Assembly: GCF_001426435.1 (NCBI RefSeq)
Contig: NZ_LMER01000016.1
Location: 70,925-134,924 of the forward strand
Source of the DNA: Angustibacter sp. Root456
GTDB lineage: Bacteria > Actinomycetota > Actinomycetes > Actinomycetales > Angustibacteraceae
Direction of reading: 5' to 3'
Length of the DNA: 64,000 nucleotides
Notes under the pieces: model-generated
The model's database searches: none
What the model saw: the letters and a program-made list of their open reading frames with translations, nothing else
Told to the model about the DNA's origin: nothing
Part shown: piece after piece, positions 51,828 through 62,283 of the stretch
Position numbering within the stretch: the first letter of the stretch is position 1
Layout of the letters: each line of letters starts with the position of its first letter
Translations under genes and position numbers: made by a program

Positions 51828-53209
51828 GCCTGCACCCGGTTCGGGTCCAGCGTTCGCTGGCCAGGCCCGACGGGCTGGATGACTGCGTGGTCCAGCAGCG
51901 TCCGCACCACTGCGGCTTGCCGGTCGAGGTTCAGATCTGCCCACCGCTGCTGAACGACCTCTAAGGGGCCGGTCAGGCCGTCGAGGGCGGCGGTGTTGGT
52001 GACGCGGGCCAACCTGCGCTCGAGGTCGGTGATGCGCGCCTGGATCGGATCGCGCGCGGTCAGCCACTCGGCCATGGTGATCGCCTTGGTCGCGTAGGCG
52101 GCGGCCAGTTCGTCGGCTCGGCCCCGCTCGTCGCTGAGCTGCTCGGCCAGGGCCGCTGATTCCTCGTCGCTGGTGCCGCCTGCAAGCTGCTGCATGAGCG
52201 CCGGGTTGGACAGGCGCATGAGCACCGCGTCGGCGATCAACTGCTCGACCGGCTCCGCGACCACGGTCAGCCGCCCGCAGCCGCCGTGGTCCGGGCCGGA
52301 GCTGCACACGTACCGGCGGGAGGCCTGCCGGGCTGCCGAGAACAGCCGAGTGCCGCACTTCCCACACCGCAGTAGGCCCGACAGCAGGTAGCGCCGTGGT
52401 GCACGACGACCTGACGCCGTCTGGCTCTCCATCCGCGTGAGGGTCCGCTGGCGCGTCTGCGGGGTGATGATCTGCGGCCACACCGCCTTGCCGACGACCT
52501 CGCCACGGTGCTCGCGCAGCCCCGCGATCCGCCCAGAGCGCAGGAGGTTTCGCAGCGTCGGCGTCCGCCACGGGCCACCTGCGACGGTCGTGATTCCCTC
52601 CGCGTCCAACCAGACGCACAGTGAGCGCAGCGACTCCCCGGCCAGGAACCGCTCGACCAGCGTGCGGATGACGGCGGCCTCGTCCTGGCGGACGGTCACC
52701 CGGTCCTTCTCGAACCCGAACGGGCGCAACGGGCCGCCGTTCGGGCGTCCCTGCTCGGCCAGCTCGGCGTGCTTGCGCAGGATGCGCCGCGACTTCGTGG
52801 CGGACTCGTGCGCGGCCACCGCGCCCATCATCCGCACCGCCATCAGGCCGTCGCCGGTCATGATGTCGCTGTCTCCCACCACAAACCGCACGTGCCGCAC
52901 CTTCGCCGCGTCCATCGCCGCGACGAACTGCTCCAGCTCGATCGGACGCCGCGTGAGCCGGTCCACGTGATAGACGATCACCGCGTCCCGGTGACCGTCG
53001 CGCAGGTCCTCCAGCATCCGCTCATATGCCGGACGCCGCTTACCCGAGTACGCCGAGATGTCGTTGTCGGAGTAGACCTCGGCCACCGACCAGCCAAGCC
53101 GCTCGGCCAGGGCCTCACAGTCCGCGACCTGGCGACCCACACCCAGACCCGCACCCTCGGCGTCGCTGCTGATGCGCGCGTAAATGGCCGCCGCCTTCAC
53201 CGTCGTCAC
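51812..53209 (-). CDS. Large serine recombinase (site-specific integrase)
   Basis: This is a 465-residue integrase. The catalytic domain (about 5-150) begins AAAIYARISS with nucleophile Ser14 and includes YHVDRLTRRPIELEQF. The recombinase domain follows, then a zinc ribbon (CGKCG with later Cys in YVCSSGPDHGGCG) and a coiled coil (about 350-420). It inserts or excises the element at an att site without host factors apart from an excisionase-type directionality factor, which is not recognised here. The ATG at 53209 lies at the element edge. Confidence 0.95.
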   Translation of the reverse strand: MTTVKAAAIYARISSDAEGAGLGVGRQVADCEALAERLGWSVAEVYSDNDISAYSGKRRPAYERMLEDLRDGHRDAVIVYHVDRLTRRPIELEQFVAAMDAAKVRHVRFVVGDSDIMTGDGLMAVRMMGAVAAHESATKSRRILRKHAELAEQGRPNGGPLRPFGFEKDRVTVRQDEAAVIRTLVERFLAGESLRSLCVWLDAEGITTVAGGPWRTPTLRNLLRSGRIAGLREHRGEVVGKAVWPQIITPQTRQRTLTRMESQTASGRRAPRRYLLSGLLRCGKCGTRLFSAARQASRRYVCSSGPDHGGCGRLTVVAEPVEQLIADAVLMRLSNPALMQQLAGGTSDEESAALAEQLSDERGRADELAAAYATKAITMAEWLTARDPIQARITDLERRLARVTNTAALDGLTGPLEVVQQRWADLNLDRQAAVVRTLLDHAVIQPVGPGQRTLDPNRVQAHWRV

Positions 53210-53229
53210 AAGAGGTCAGACTAGCGAGC

Positions 53230-53245
53230 CGTGCCAAAAGGCACG
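53230..53245. terminator. Hairpin between integrase and 13E12 gene
   Basis: CGTGCC (53230-53235) and GGCACG (53240-53245) pair around AAAA. Read on the minus strand it follows the 13E12 stop and has a T4 loop, so it may terminate that gene; it may also be part of the att site. Confidence 0.4.
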
Positions 53246-53256
53246 TCGGACTGTCC

Positions 53257-54666
53257 TCACTCTCGGCGCGGCACGAGCCACTGGCGGGTGAGCCGTTGCA
53301 GGTACTGGCGCTGCCAGCGTTGGGGGTCTGGTGGCGGGGACTCCGGTGGGCTTCCGGGCTCGGTCCAGATGATCTGGCCGTCGACGAGGCGGGCGGTGGC
53401 CCCGGTGGCGTGGACGTAGCGGTGGTGGCGGCCACAGAGCAGGGCGCCGCGAGTCAGGTCGGTGCGCCCGCCGTGCTCCCAGTAGTCGACATGGTGGGCG
53501 TCGCACCAGGAGACGGGCGCCGTGCAGCCGGGCCAGGTGCAGTGCCGGTCGCGTTCGATCAAGGCAGTGCGTTGGCGTGCGGTGTAGTCGCGCAGGGTGC
53601 GGCCGACCTCCAGGGGGTTGCCGAGGTCGTCGAGCAGCACCGGCACGAGGGCGGCTCCGCAGGACAGGCGGGCCAGCAGCTGCCGGGAGATGGGGGTGCC
53701 GTCGTCGAGCTCGGCCGGGGGCAGCCCGGTCGGCTTGATCTGGTCCGGCCCACTGGGGGCGATGGCGGCGGCGAGGGTCTCGCCGGTGACGCGGACGATG
53801 ACCTTGACGTGGCTGCCGTGGCTCGTGGGTACTTCGTCTCGGGCCAGGGTGGTCTCGGCGAGCCGCTGCAGGGCGTCGTGACGACGCTGGCCGGCGGTGC
53901 GCGGGTCGGGGGTGCCGTCGTCGGCGGGTTGAGGGGCGGACCACGCGTCGATGGCGGTACGCAGCGCCGCGCCGGCCTCCTTCGTGAGCAGGCCCTGCAG
54001 GAACGTCATGCCTGAGGCCTCGGTCGACAGGATGAGGCAGCGCTGGCGGTGCTGGGCCTTCTCGTCGCGGGCGAGGCGGTCGTCGGCGCTCGGGTCGAGG
54101 TGGTGGCGGATCGCGGTGGCGCACTTGGCCAGGTCGGCGGCAGGAAGGCGCGTGGCGTCGTCCAGGAGCATCACCTGGGCGGTCGTGACCTGGTCGGCGT
54201 CGATGGCTTCCGGGCCGTCGGCCGGGACGTGGGGTGGGGAGAGCTTCTCGATCGTGTCGGTGACCACGCGGGCCTGGCACACCCGCAGGGCGCCGGCCTC
54301 CGGCGCCCCGCGGGTCGGTGCCAGCTCGGGTGAGAGCGCGGAGCGGTAGAGGGTCTGGGCCTGCTTGCCCAGGCCTGCAGCCTCGGCCGGGCGCAGCGTC
54401 GGGCTCACCTTGCGCAGCCATGCCCCAGGCGACCCGGTGCCGTCCTGGCCCGGCAGCCCGCGCGAGTCGACCTCGCCGAGCAGGCGCACCGTCTGCCCGT
54501 CGGCAAGCCGGCGCACCTGGTCGAGCAGGCCCGCCACCTCGGCCAGCTCGCCGTCGCCGAGCGGCCACAGGGCGGCCCCGGCCAGCCGCTCGAGCCCCTC
54601 GGCCAGCGCGGACACCGCAGCGCGCGCGTCGCCCGCGCCGCCCGAAGTGCCCACTGTGTCCGTCAT
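53257..54666 (-). CDS. 13E12 repeat family HNH endonuclease (DUF222)
   Basis: This 469-residue protein has an N-terminal DUF222 domain (about 10-310) and a C-terminal HNH nuclease: CTWPGC, WCDAHHVDYWEHGG and LLCGRHHRYVH give the Cys-Cys-His-His zinc/metal set. The family is highly repeated in actinobacteria and probably mobile; no function is proven. The ATG at 54666 (MTDTVGTS) is chosen because upstream frame lacks similarity. Confidence 0.92.
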   Translation of the reverse strand: MTDTVGTSGGAGDARAAVSALAEGLERLAGAALWPLGDGELAEVAGLLDQVRRLADGQTVRLLGEVDSRGLPGQDGTGSPGAWLRKVSPTLRPAEAAGLGKQAQTLYRSALSPELAPTRGAPEAGALRVCQARVVTDTIEKLSPPHVPADGPEAIDADQVTTAQVMLLDDATRLPAADLAKCATAIRHHLDPSADDRLARDEKAQHRQRCLILSTEASGMTFLQGLLTKEAGAALRTAIDAWSAPQPADDGTPDPRTAGQRRHDALQRLAETTLARDEVPTSHGSHVKVIVRVTGETLAAAIAPSGPDQIKPTGLPPAELDDGTPISRQLLARLSCGAALVPVLLDDLGNPLEVGRTLRDYTARQRTALIERDRHCTWPGCTAPVSWCDAHHVDYWEHGGRTDLTRGALLCGRHHRYVHATGATARLVDGQIIWTEPGSPPESPPPDPQRWQRQYLQRLTRQWLVPRRE

Positions 54667-54899
54667 GCGACAACTCTGCCCGACGCCACCGACAGTCGGG
54701 TTGCGCCGCAACGCATCTGTGGACAAACCGACAACTCTCAGCACCTGTGGACCACCAGATCGTGCCGGTACACACCCGAATGGGTCGCCCAGAGCGCCGA
54801 ACGGGCGCACTTGGGCCAAACTCCTGACACCGAAGCCCGCCTGCGCTGAAGATCCCTGGTGGCGCAGGCAGGTGCCAGGGTCGACTCGAGGGGACGCGC

Positions 54900-56276
54900 A
54901 TGAGCGAGGTGTCGCAGGGGGCGCTGCCCGCTGCCCTCGACGTCCTCGTGTTCCGTCGCGTCGGCCGCCGCTGGACCCATCTCGGAGGGGAGGGGCGCGG
55001 CGCCGCCTGGGCCGGGTCGTTCGAGCTCGCCGATCTCGGGGACGCGCGCCTCGAACGGGCCCTGCAGACCGGACGGCCCGTCCGCCGGCACAGCCAGCGC
55101 CCCCACCACGTGATCGGGCCGTACTGGGCCTGTACGTCGGCCGTCGTGCGCGTGGACGGCGACCACGCCGTCGTCCTCGGCTCCGCGCACGCCGAGCCCG
55201 ACCTGCTGCGTCTCGCCGACGACCACCTCGTCGACGCCTGCGCGAAGGCCGCCGACGCGATCACGACCGTCTCGCCGGCCAAGCACCTCGCTGACGAGGT
55301 CGAGGTGCTCACCGCGCTGCGCCGCCTGACCCTCGGTGCCCCGCCCAGCGTCGCCTCCCTGCTCGACCACCTCGTCGCCACCGCTGCCGACGCCCTCAGC
55401 TGCGATCTCGCCGCCGTCTGGCTCGACGACGGCCGCCACGCCGTCGCCACCCCCTCGTGGTGCCCTCCGGGCGGCGCGCAACGGGCCGTCGTCACCGCCC
55501 GACAGCTCGCCGCCACCCTGCCCACCGCCACCGGCCGACCCGAGTGGCTCGTCGTGCAGGACGCCACCCAGCAGCCGCTGCCGATGCCGGTCGGCGCCGA
55601 CCCGGACGTCGCGTCGTACCTCGCGGTGCCCATGGCGGTCGACGGTGCGCACGGCTGCCTGCTGCTCGTGCACGCCACCCAGGCGGCGCGCGGCTTCACC
55701 AGCCTCTGCCAGAGCCTCGCCCTGCAGCTGAGCGAGGCGGGCGCCCGGCTCGTGGAGCGCGCCGGCCAGCGCGACGACCTGGTGCGAGAGCTGAAGTCGT
55801 CCCGCGAGCACGCCTTGCTCGACCCCCTGACCGGGGCGGCCAACCGCCGCGGCTGGGACGAAGCCGTCGCCCGAGCCCGTGAGCACGTCGCGGCCGGGGG
55901 AGCGGTCACGGTGGTCACGGTCGACCTCGACGAGCTGAAGCACGTCAACGACACCCACGGCCACGAGGCGGGCGACCGGCTCATCATCGAGTGCGCCGAG
56001 GCGTTGCGCCGTTGCGTGCGTGGCGAGCCCGACGTCATCGCCCGCATCGGTGGCGACGAGTTCGCGCTGCTGATCCGCGGCGACGAGGTCGACGCCGTCG
56101 ACATCGCGGACCGTCTACGGCTCTCGCTCGAGAGCACCACCACCGCGAGCGGCCTGCCCCTGCGCACGTCCGTGGGCGCCGCCCGGTGCGAGCCCGGTGG
56201 CTCGATCGAGGACGCCGCGCGGCAGGCCGACGTCGCGATGTACCAGGACAAGCGCGCCCGCCGGGGGAACGGCTGA
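54900..56276 (+). CDS. GAF-GGDEF diguanylate cyclase
   Basis: This is a 458-residue cytosolic protein with an N-terminal unknown part (about 1-125), a GAF-like domain (about 135-285) and a GGDEF domain (about 300-455) with ARIGGDEFALL intact, so it can make c-di-GMP. The inhibitory RxxD site before GGDEF reads GEPD, so product feedback is probably absent. No EAL domain is present. The 233-bp spacer upstream (54667-54899) contains an 8-bp inverted repeat, GCCTGCGC/GCGCAGGC, at 54839-54869, which could be an operator. Confidence 0.92.
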   Translation: MSEVSQGALPAALDVLVFRRVGRRWTHLGGEGRGAAWAGSFELADLGDARLERALQTGRPVRRHSQRPHHVIGPYWACTSAVVRVDGDHAVVLGSAHAEPDLLRLADDHLVDACAKAADAITTVSPAKHLADEVEVLTALRRLTLGAPPSVASLLDHLVATAADALSCDLAAVWLDDGRHAVATPSWCPPGGAQRAVVTARQLAATLPTATGRPEWLVVQDATQQPLPMPVGADPDVASYLAVPMAVDGAHGCLLLVHATQAARGFTSLCQSLALQLSEAGARLVERAGQRDDLVRELKSSREHALLDPLTGAANRRGWDEAVARAREHVAAGGAVTVVTVDLDELKHVNDTHGHEAGDRLIIECAEALRRCVRGEPDVIARIGGDEFALLIRGDEVDAVDIADRLRLSLESTTTASGLPLRTSVGAARCEPGGSIEDAARQADVAMYQDKRARRGNG

Positions 56277-56322
56277 GCCGAGGCTGCGCTTGAATGGTGT
56301 CGTTCCCGAGGGAGAGGCAACC

Positions 56323-57837
<1,515 letters not shown>

Positions 57838-57855
57838 CGACGCCATGAAGACGCC

Positions 57856-58407
57856 ATGAACCTGACGGGTCAGCTGCTGGTGGCGACGCCGTCGCTGCGC
57901 GACCCGACGTTCCATCGTGCGGTCGTGCTGCTGCTCGACCACGGCGCCGACGGCGGCCTCGGTGTCGTGCTCAACCGCCCGCTCGAGGTCGACGTCGAGG
58001 CCGTGCTGCCGCCGTGGCAGCCCTGGGTGACGGCCCCGGGTCGGTTGTTCCAGGGCGGCCCGGTGTCGCTCGACTCCGCCCTCGGCCTGGTCGGAGTGCC
58101 CGGTGACGGTCCCGAACCCACCGGTGTGCGGCGCATCAACGGCTCGCTCGGTCTGGTCGACCTCGACACCGACCCCGTCGACATCGTCTCGGTGCTGTCG
58201 GGCGTGCGGGTCTTCGCCGGGTACGCCGGCTGGTCGGCCGGCCAGCTCGAGCGTGAGATCGAGGAGGGCTCCTGGTACGTCGTCGACGCCGAGCCCCGCG
58301 ACCCCTTCGTCGACGAGCCCGAGCTGCTGTGGCGCACGGTGCTGCGGCGCCAGGTCGGCGAGCTCGCGTTCGTGGCGACGTTCCCCGACGACCCCGACCT
58401 GAACTGA
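57856..58407 (+). CDS. YqgE/AlgH family protein
   Basis: This 183-residue protein has the family start MNLTGQLLVATPSLRDPTFHRAVVLL and later VLNRPLEV, LFQGGPV and AGYAGWSAGQLEREI. It is widely conserved and its function is not settled; some members affect transcription or cell-envelope traits. It lies 18 nt after malic enzyme and is probably on the same transcript. Confidence 0.93.
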   Translation: MNLTGQLLVATPSLRDPTFHRAVVLLLDHGADGGLGVVLNRPLEVDVEAVLPPWQPWVTAPGRLFQGGPVSLDSALGLVGVPGDGPEPTGVRRINGSLGLVDLDTDPVDIVSVLSGVRVFAGYAGWSAGQLEREIEEGSWYVVDAEPRDPFVDEPELLWRTVLRRQVGELAFVATFPDDPDLN

Positions 58408-58457
58408 AGCGCACCCCGAGCGCGCACCCCGACCCAGATCGGGCCCCGAGGCGGGCG

Positions 58458-58817
58458 CTAGCTCTGCGGACGCCCCGTCTCCCCGCGCAGCCGTCGCACC
58501 TCCTGCGGCCAACCGCACGCCACGGCGATCTTGGCCGCCCAGTACCGCGCTTCCTCCTCGTCGGCGACATCGATGACGGCGAGGCCGCCAAGATGCTCCT
58601 TGGTCTCGACGAAGGGGCCATCGGTGAACAGCGGCGTGCCACTCGACGGGTCGACGCTGAACCCGGGGGAGTCGTCCACACCACCGGTGTAGATCAGGAC
58701 CCCGGCATCCTTCATCTCTGACCGCAGCGCCTTGACCGCGGTGAACCTCTCGGTCATCTGCTCCTCGGTGTCGTCGGGCACCCACTCGTCGTTGAACGCG
58801 ATGAGGAACTCGCTCAC
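58458..58817 (-). CDS. YCII-related protein
   Basis: This 119-residue protein has the YCII/DGPF fold: SEFLIAFNDEW near the start, then FTDGPFVETKEHLGGLAVIDVADEEEARYWA. Members are often next to ECF sigma factors. Here it is single and convergent with the AlgH gene. The GTG at 58817 follows AGGGAGAG. The function is unknown. Confidence 0.88.
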   Translation of the reverse strand: MSEFLIAFNDEWVPDDTEEQMTERFTAVKALRSEMKDAGVLIYTGGVDDSPGFSVDPSSGTPLFTDGPFVETKEHLGGLAVIDVADEEEARYWAAKIAVACGWPQEVRRLRGETGRPQS

Positions 58818-58951
58818 GGTCTCTCCCTGCTCTCCCGGCTCGGCGGTGGGCCGGTTGCCCACCCGCTACTGCACCACGAACGGGCGCCGCCCGGTTCGAC
58901 AGGCAACCTCGGGGCATCGCACGCTCGCTGCTGAGACCTAGACTGGCGCCC

Positions 58952-59272
58952 ATGAGCCACGACGACCCGTACGCCGACCCCGGCAGCCCCGCGGCGCCGT
59001 CCGAGCCCGCGGCGTCCCCGCAGCGCACCGCCGTGCTCGAGCGCGAGCTCGTCGAGCAGGAGCAGATCGAGCCGGGCGACCACGAGCGCTTCGCGCACTA
59101 CGTGCGCAAGGAGAAGATCCTCGAGAGCGCGCTGTCGGGCGAGCCGGTCAGGGCACTGTGCGGCAAGGTCTGGGTGCCCGGTCGCGACCCCCAGCGCTTC
59201 CCGGTCTGCCCGGCCTGCAAGGCGATCTACGAGGGACTGCCCCGCCCGGACGGCGGGGACGGCGACGAGTGA
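58952..59272 (+). CDS. DUF3039 protein
   Basis: This 106-residue protein has an acidic N-terminus and a zinc-ribbon-like C-terminus with Cys residues at RALCGKVWVPGRDPQRFPVCPACK. The family is actinobacterial and usually lies near the helicase seen at 60439. A TAGACT (58939-58944) 7 nt before the ATG and no ribosome binding site suggest a leaderless mRNA. The function is unknown. Confidence 0.9.
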   Translation: MSHDDPYADPGSPAAPSEPAASPQRTAVLERELVEQEQIEPGDHERFAHYVRKEKILESALSGEPVRALCGKVWVPGRDPQRFPVCPACKAIYEGLPRPDGGDGDE

Positions 59273-59390
59273 CCCGTCCGATCCTTTGCCAGAACTTGAC
59301 TCGTTGACGGACCGCGATCTACCTGCGCGGCAGTAGTTTCGGCCCACCGCCGCCGCACCCGACTGGTGGCACCGAGTCGCAGGGAGTCCC

Positions 59391-60335
59391 ATGAGGCCCA
59401 TGTCCCGTCCCCTGGTCGCCATCGCCATGGCTGCCGGCCTGGCCGCCGTACCGCTCACCGCGGCGTCGGCGAGCGCCGCGCCCGTGCCCCTGAAGGCGTC
59501 GGCCTGTGAGACGCACACCGATGCGGTCGGAGCGCGCGGCACGCACGGGCGCGCCGACGGCAACGAGCTGAGCGTCCGCCAGGCGGCGGCGATGGAGCGT
59601 GACCTCGCCAAGACCCTCGCGGCCAAGGGCGTCGACAGCTCCGCCGCACTGCGTGGCGGCAAGAAGCCGGGCGGCACGTTCTCAGCCACCACGGTGCCGG
59701 TGTACTTCCACCGCATCACCGACGGCACGAACGGCTACATCACCAGCAGCCAGATCAGCCAGCAGATCTCCGTGCTCAACAACGCGTACGCCGGCACGGG
59801 CCTGTCGTTCTCGCTCGTCTCCGTCGACACCACGGTCAACTCGTCCTGGTACAACGTCAGCCAGGGCAGCTCGGCCGAGAAGGCGATGAAGACGGCGCTG
59901 CGCCAGGGCGGGGCGAACGCGCTCAACCTCTACACCGCGAACCTCGGCGGCGGCCTGCTCGGCTGGGCGACCTTCCCCTCGTCGTACCGCAGCCAGCCGT
60001 CGATGGACGGCGTGGTCATGCTCGACGAGTCGGTGCCGGGCGGCACGGCCACGAACTACAACCAGGGCGACACAGCGACCCACGAGGTCGGTCACTGGGT
60101 CGGGCTGTACCACACGTTCCAGGGCGGCTGCTCGGGCAACGGCGACTACGTGAGCGACACGCCCGCCGAGGCGTCGCCGGCCTACCAGTGCCCCACCGGT
60201 CGCGACACGTGCTCCGCGCCGGGCACCGACCCGATCCACAACTTCATGGACTACACGTACGACTCCTGCATGAACACGTTCACCTCGGGGCAGGTGTCGC
60301 GCATGCAGGCGCAGTGGACGGCGTACCGCTCCTGA
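59391..60335 (+). CDS. Secreted zinc metalloprotease, M43 family
   Basis: This 314-residue secreted protease has a signal peptide (about 1-29), a propeptide-like segment (about 30-95) and a catalytic domain. The zinc site [11 protein letters not shown] (H-E-x-x-H-x-x-G-x-x-H) and the Met-turn [10 protein letters not shown] fit the pappalysin/M43 type. Several Cys ([18 protein letters not shown] and DSCMN) form the family disulphides. It stands between DUF3039 and its helicase, which breaks the usual neighbour pair, so it may be a later insertion there. A strong terminator follows. Confidence 0.93.
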   Translation: MRPMSRPLVAIAMAAGLAAVPLTAASASAAPVPLKASACETHTDAVGARGTHGRADGNELSVRQAAAMERDLAKTLAAKGVDSSAALRGGKKPGGTFSATTVPVYFHRITDGTNGYITSSQISQQISVLNNAYAGTGLSFSLVSVDTTVNSSWYNVSQGSSAEKAMKTALRQGGANALNLYTANLGGGLLGWATFPSSYRSQPSMDGVVMLDESVPGGTATNYNQGDTATHEVGHWVGLYHTFQGGCSGNGDYVSDTPAEASPAYQCPTGRDTCSAPGTDPIHNFMDYTYDSCMNTFTSGQVSRMQAQWTAYRS

Positions 60336-60367
60336 GTGAGCACGTCGGCGACACGCCATAGCACGCT

Positions 60368-60401
60368 GCCGGGCCCCCGCGAAGCATCGCGGGGGCCCGG
60401 C
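60368..60401 (+). terminator. Strong terminator after M43 protease
   Basis: A perfect 15-bp stem (60368-60382 with 60387-60401) with loop AGCA is followed by a T-containing stretch. It ends the protease transcript before the helicase gene. Confidence 0.88.
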
Positions 60402-60438
60402 ATGTTGTTCCGCCCCAACGGTTACCCTCGCTGAACCG

Positions 60439-62196
60439 ATGAGTACCTCAGCCGCCTCCCACCTGCCTCCCGCGTTTCCCGGGCGGGCTCCGTGGGGTAC
60501 CGCCGCCAAGCTGCGCGCCTGGCAGGCGGCTGCCCTCGAGCAGTACCTCGCCGAGCGACCCCGCGACTTCCTGGCCGTCGCCACCCCCGGCGCGGGCAAG
60601 ACGACCTTCGCGCTGCGGGTGGCCACCGAGCTGCTCGACCGCGGCGAGATCACCCGCGTCGCCGTGGTGGCTCCCACCGAGCACCTCAAGCGCCAGTGGG
60701 CCGACGCCGCGCACCGGGTGGGCATCCGGATCGACCCGGAGTTCCGCAACGCCCACGGCACCCACGGGCGCGACTTCGACGGCGTGGCGCTCACCTACGC
60801 GCAGGTCGCGAGCCGCCCGCTGCTGCACCGTGCGCGCACCGAGGCCGCACGCACGCTCGTGATCCTCGACGAGGTGCACCACGGCGGCGACGCGCTGTCA
60901 TGGGGCGACGCCGTCCGCGAGGCGTTCGAGCCCGCCACCCGCCGGCTGAGCCTCACGGGCACGCCGTTCCGCTCCGACACGGCCGCGATCCCGTTCGTCA
61001 CCTACGCCGAGGACGCCGACGGCGTGCGCCGCTCGAAGGCGGACTACTCCTACAACTACGGCGACGCGCTGCGCGACGGCGTGGTGCGTCCGGTGATCTT
61101 CCTCGCGTACTCCGGCCAGATGCGCTGGCGCACGCGCGCCGGTGACGAGGTGAGCGCCCGACTCGGTGAGCCGCTGACGAACGACATGACCGCCCACGCG
61201 TGGCGCACCGCGCTGGACCCCAAGGGCGAGTGGATGGGGTCGGTGCTGCGCGCCGCCGACACCCGCCTGTCAGAGGTGCGTCGCGGCGTGCCGGACGCCG
61301 GCGGGCTGGTGATCGCCACCGACCAGACCCAGGCCCGCGCCTACGCCTCGCTGCTGCGGGGCATCACCGGCGAGCCGCCGGTCGTCGTCCTGTCCGACGA
61401 CACCGGTGCCTCCGAGCGGATCGAGCAGTTCAGCACCGGTGAGCAGCGCTGGATGGTGGCCGTGCGCATGGTGTCGGAGGGCGTGGACGTCCCGCGCCTG
61501 GCCGTCGGCGTCTACGCCACCTCGACGGCGACGCCGCTGTTCTTCGCCCAGGCGGTCGGCCGCTTCGTGCGGGCCCGGCGGCGTGGTGAGACGGCGTCGG
61601 TGTTCCTGCCGAGCGTGCCGACGCTGATGCAGCACGCCGGTGAGCTGGAGCTCGAGCGCGACCACGCCCTCGACCGCCCCCGTGCCGCCGACGACGACGG
61701 TCTGTGGTCGCCCGAGGACGCGCTCGTCGCCGAGGCGAACCGGCCCGAGAAGGCGTCCGGCGAGCAGGACCTGCTGCCGTTCGAGGCGCTGGAGGCCCAG
61801 GCGGAGTTCGACCGCGTGCTCTTCGACGGCGGCGAGTTCGGCACCGCGGCGCTCGTCGGCAGCGAGGAGGAGCAGGACTACCTCGGCCTGCCCGGGCTGC
61901 TCGAGCCCGACCAGGTGGCCGTGCTGCTGCGGCAGCGGCAGGCCGCGCAGCAGAAGGGCCGCGCGCGGCGCGGCGAGCCGGAGCCCGAGCGGGCGACCCA
62001 CCGCGAGGTCGCGGCGCTGCGCAAGGAGCTGCACACGCTCGTCGGCGCCTGGGCCAAGCGCACGGGGCAGCCGCACGCCACCGTGCACGCCGAGCTGCGG
62101 CGCACCTGCGGTGGCCCGGCGGTGCCCCAGGCAGGCGCGGAGCAGGTGCGCGAACGTATCGAGACGCTGCGGCGCTGGTTCGTCGGCAAGCGCTGA
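60439..62196 (+). CDS. DEAD/DEAH-box superfamily II helicase
   Basis: This 585-residue protein has motif I ATPGAGKTT, motif II DEVHH, motif III LTGTPFRSD and motif VI QAVGRFVRARRRGE. It resembles the SSL2-like helicases found next to DUF3039 in actinobacteria. A charged C-terminal region (about 430-585) may be a nucleic-acid-binding part. The role is unknown; the DUF3039 link suggests a DNA- or RNA-handling pathway of the group. A TACCCT box lies 11 nt before the ATG. Confidence 0.92.
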   Translation: MSTSAASHLPPAFPGRAPWGTAAKLRAWQAAALEQYLAERPRDFLAVATPGAGKTTFALRVATELLDRGEITRVAVVAPTEHLKRQWADAAHRVGIRIDPEFRNAHGTHGRDFDGVALTYAQVASRPLLHRARTEAARTLVILDEVHHGGDALSWGDAVREAFEPATRRLSLTGTPFRSDTAAIPFVTYAEDADGVRRSKADYSYNYGDALRDGVVRPVIFLAYSGQMRWRTRAGDEVSARLGEPLTNDMTAHAWRTALDPKGEWMGSVLRAADTRLSEVRRGVPDAGGLVIATDQTQARAYASLLRGITGEPPVVVLSDDTGASERIEQFSTGEQRWMVAVRMVSEGVDVPRLAVGVYATSTATPLFFAQAVGRFVRARRRGETASVFLPSVPTLMQHAGELELERDHALDRPRAADDDGLWSPEDALVAEANRPEKASGEQDLLPFEALEAQAEFDRVLFDGGEFGTAALVGSEEEQDYLGLPGLLEPDQVAVLLRQRQAAQQKGRARRGEPEPERATHREVAALRKELHTLVGAWAKRTGQPHATVHAELRRTCGGPAVPQAGAEQVRERIETLRRWFVGKR

Positions 62197-62283
62197 CTCC
62201 CAGCCGTGGCCCGGCGGGCACCCAGGTTCTTGACAGGTTGCGCGGCGCACGATCGTGGTGAGGTCCCGTCGAGGGGAGCCACC

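Larger units (their letters stand above)
49075..53209. mobile_element. Integrative element with HEPN cargo, HUH Rep and serine integrase
   Basis: The block holds, in order, a HEPN-domain gene, a 508-bp noncoding segment with two hairpins, an HUH replication initiator, a small hypothetical gene and a large serine recombinase on the other strand. The cargo gene is clearly less GC-rich than its neighbours. The right edge lies close to the integrase start (53209); the left edge is near 48950-49075. I found no convincing direct repeats at the edges. Confidence 0.7.

Noticed and set aside
53230-53245. Att site for the serine integrase
   Set aside because: The short hairpin lies in the right place but is better explained as the end of the 13E12 gene; without the matching site no att call can be supported.
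48920-53260. Direct repeats flanking the integrase element
   Set aside because: I compared the two edges by eye and found no shared core longer than a few bases. Serine integrase cores can be only 2 bp, so this does not argue against integration.
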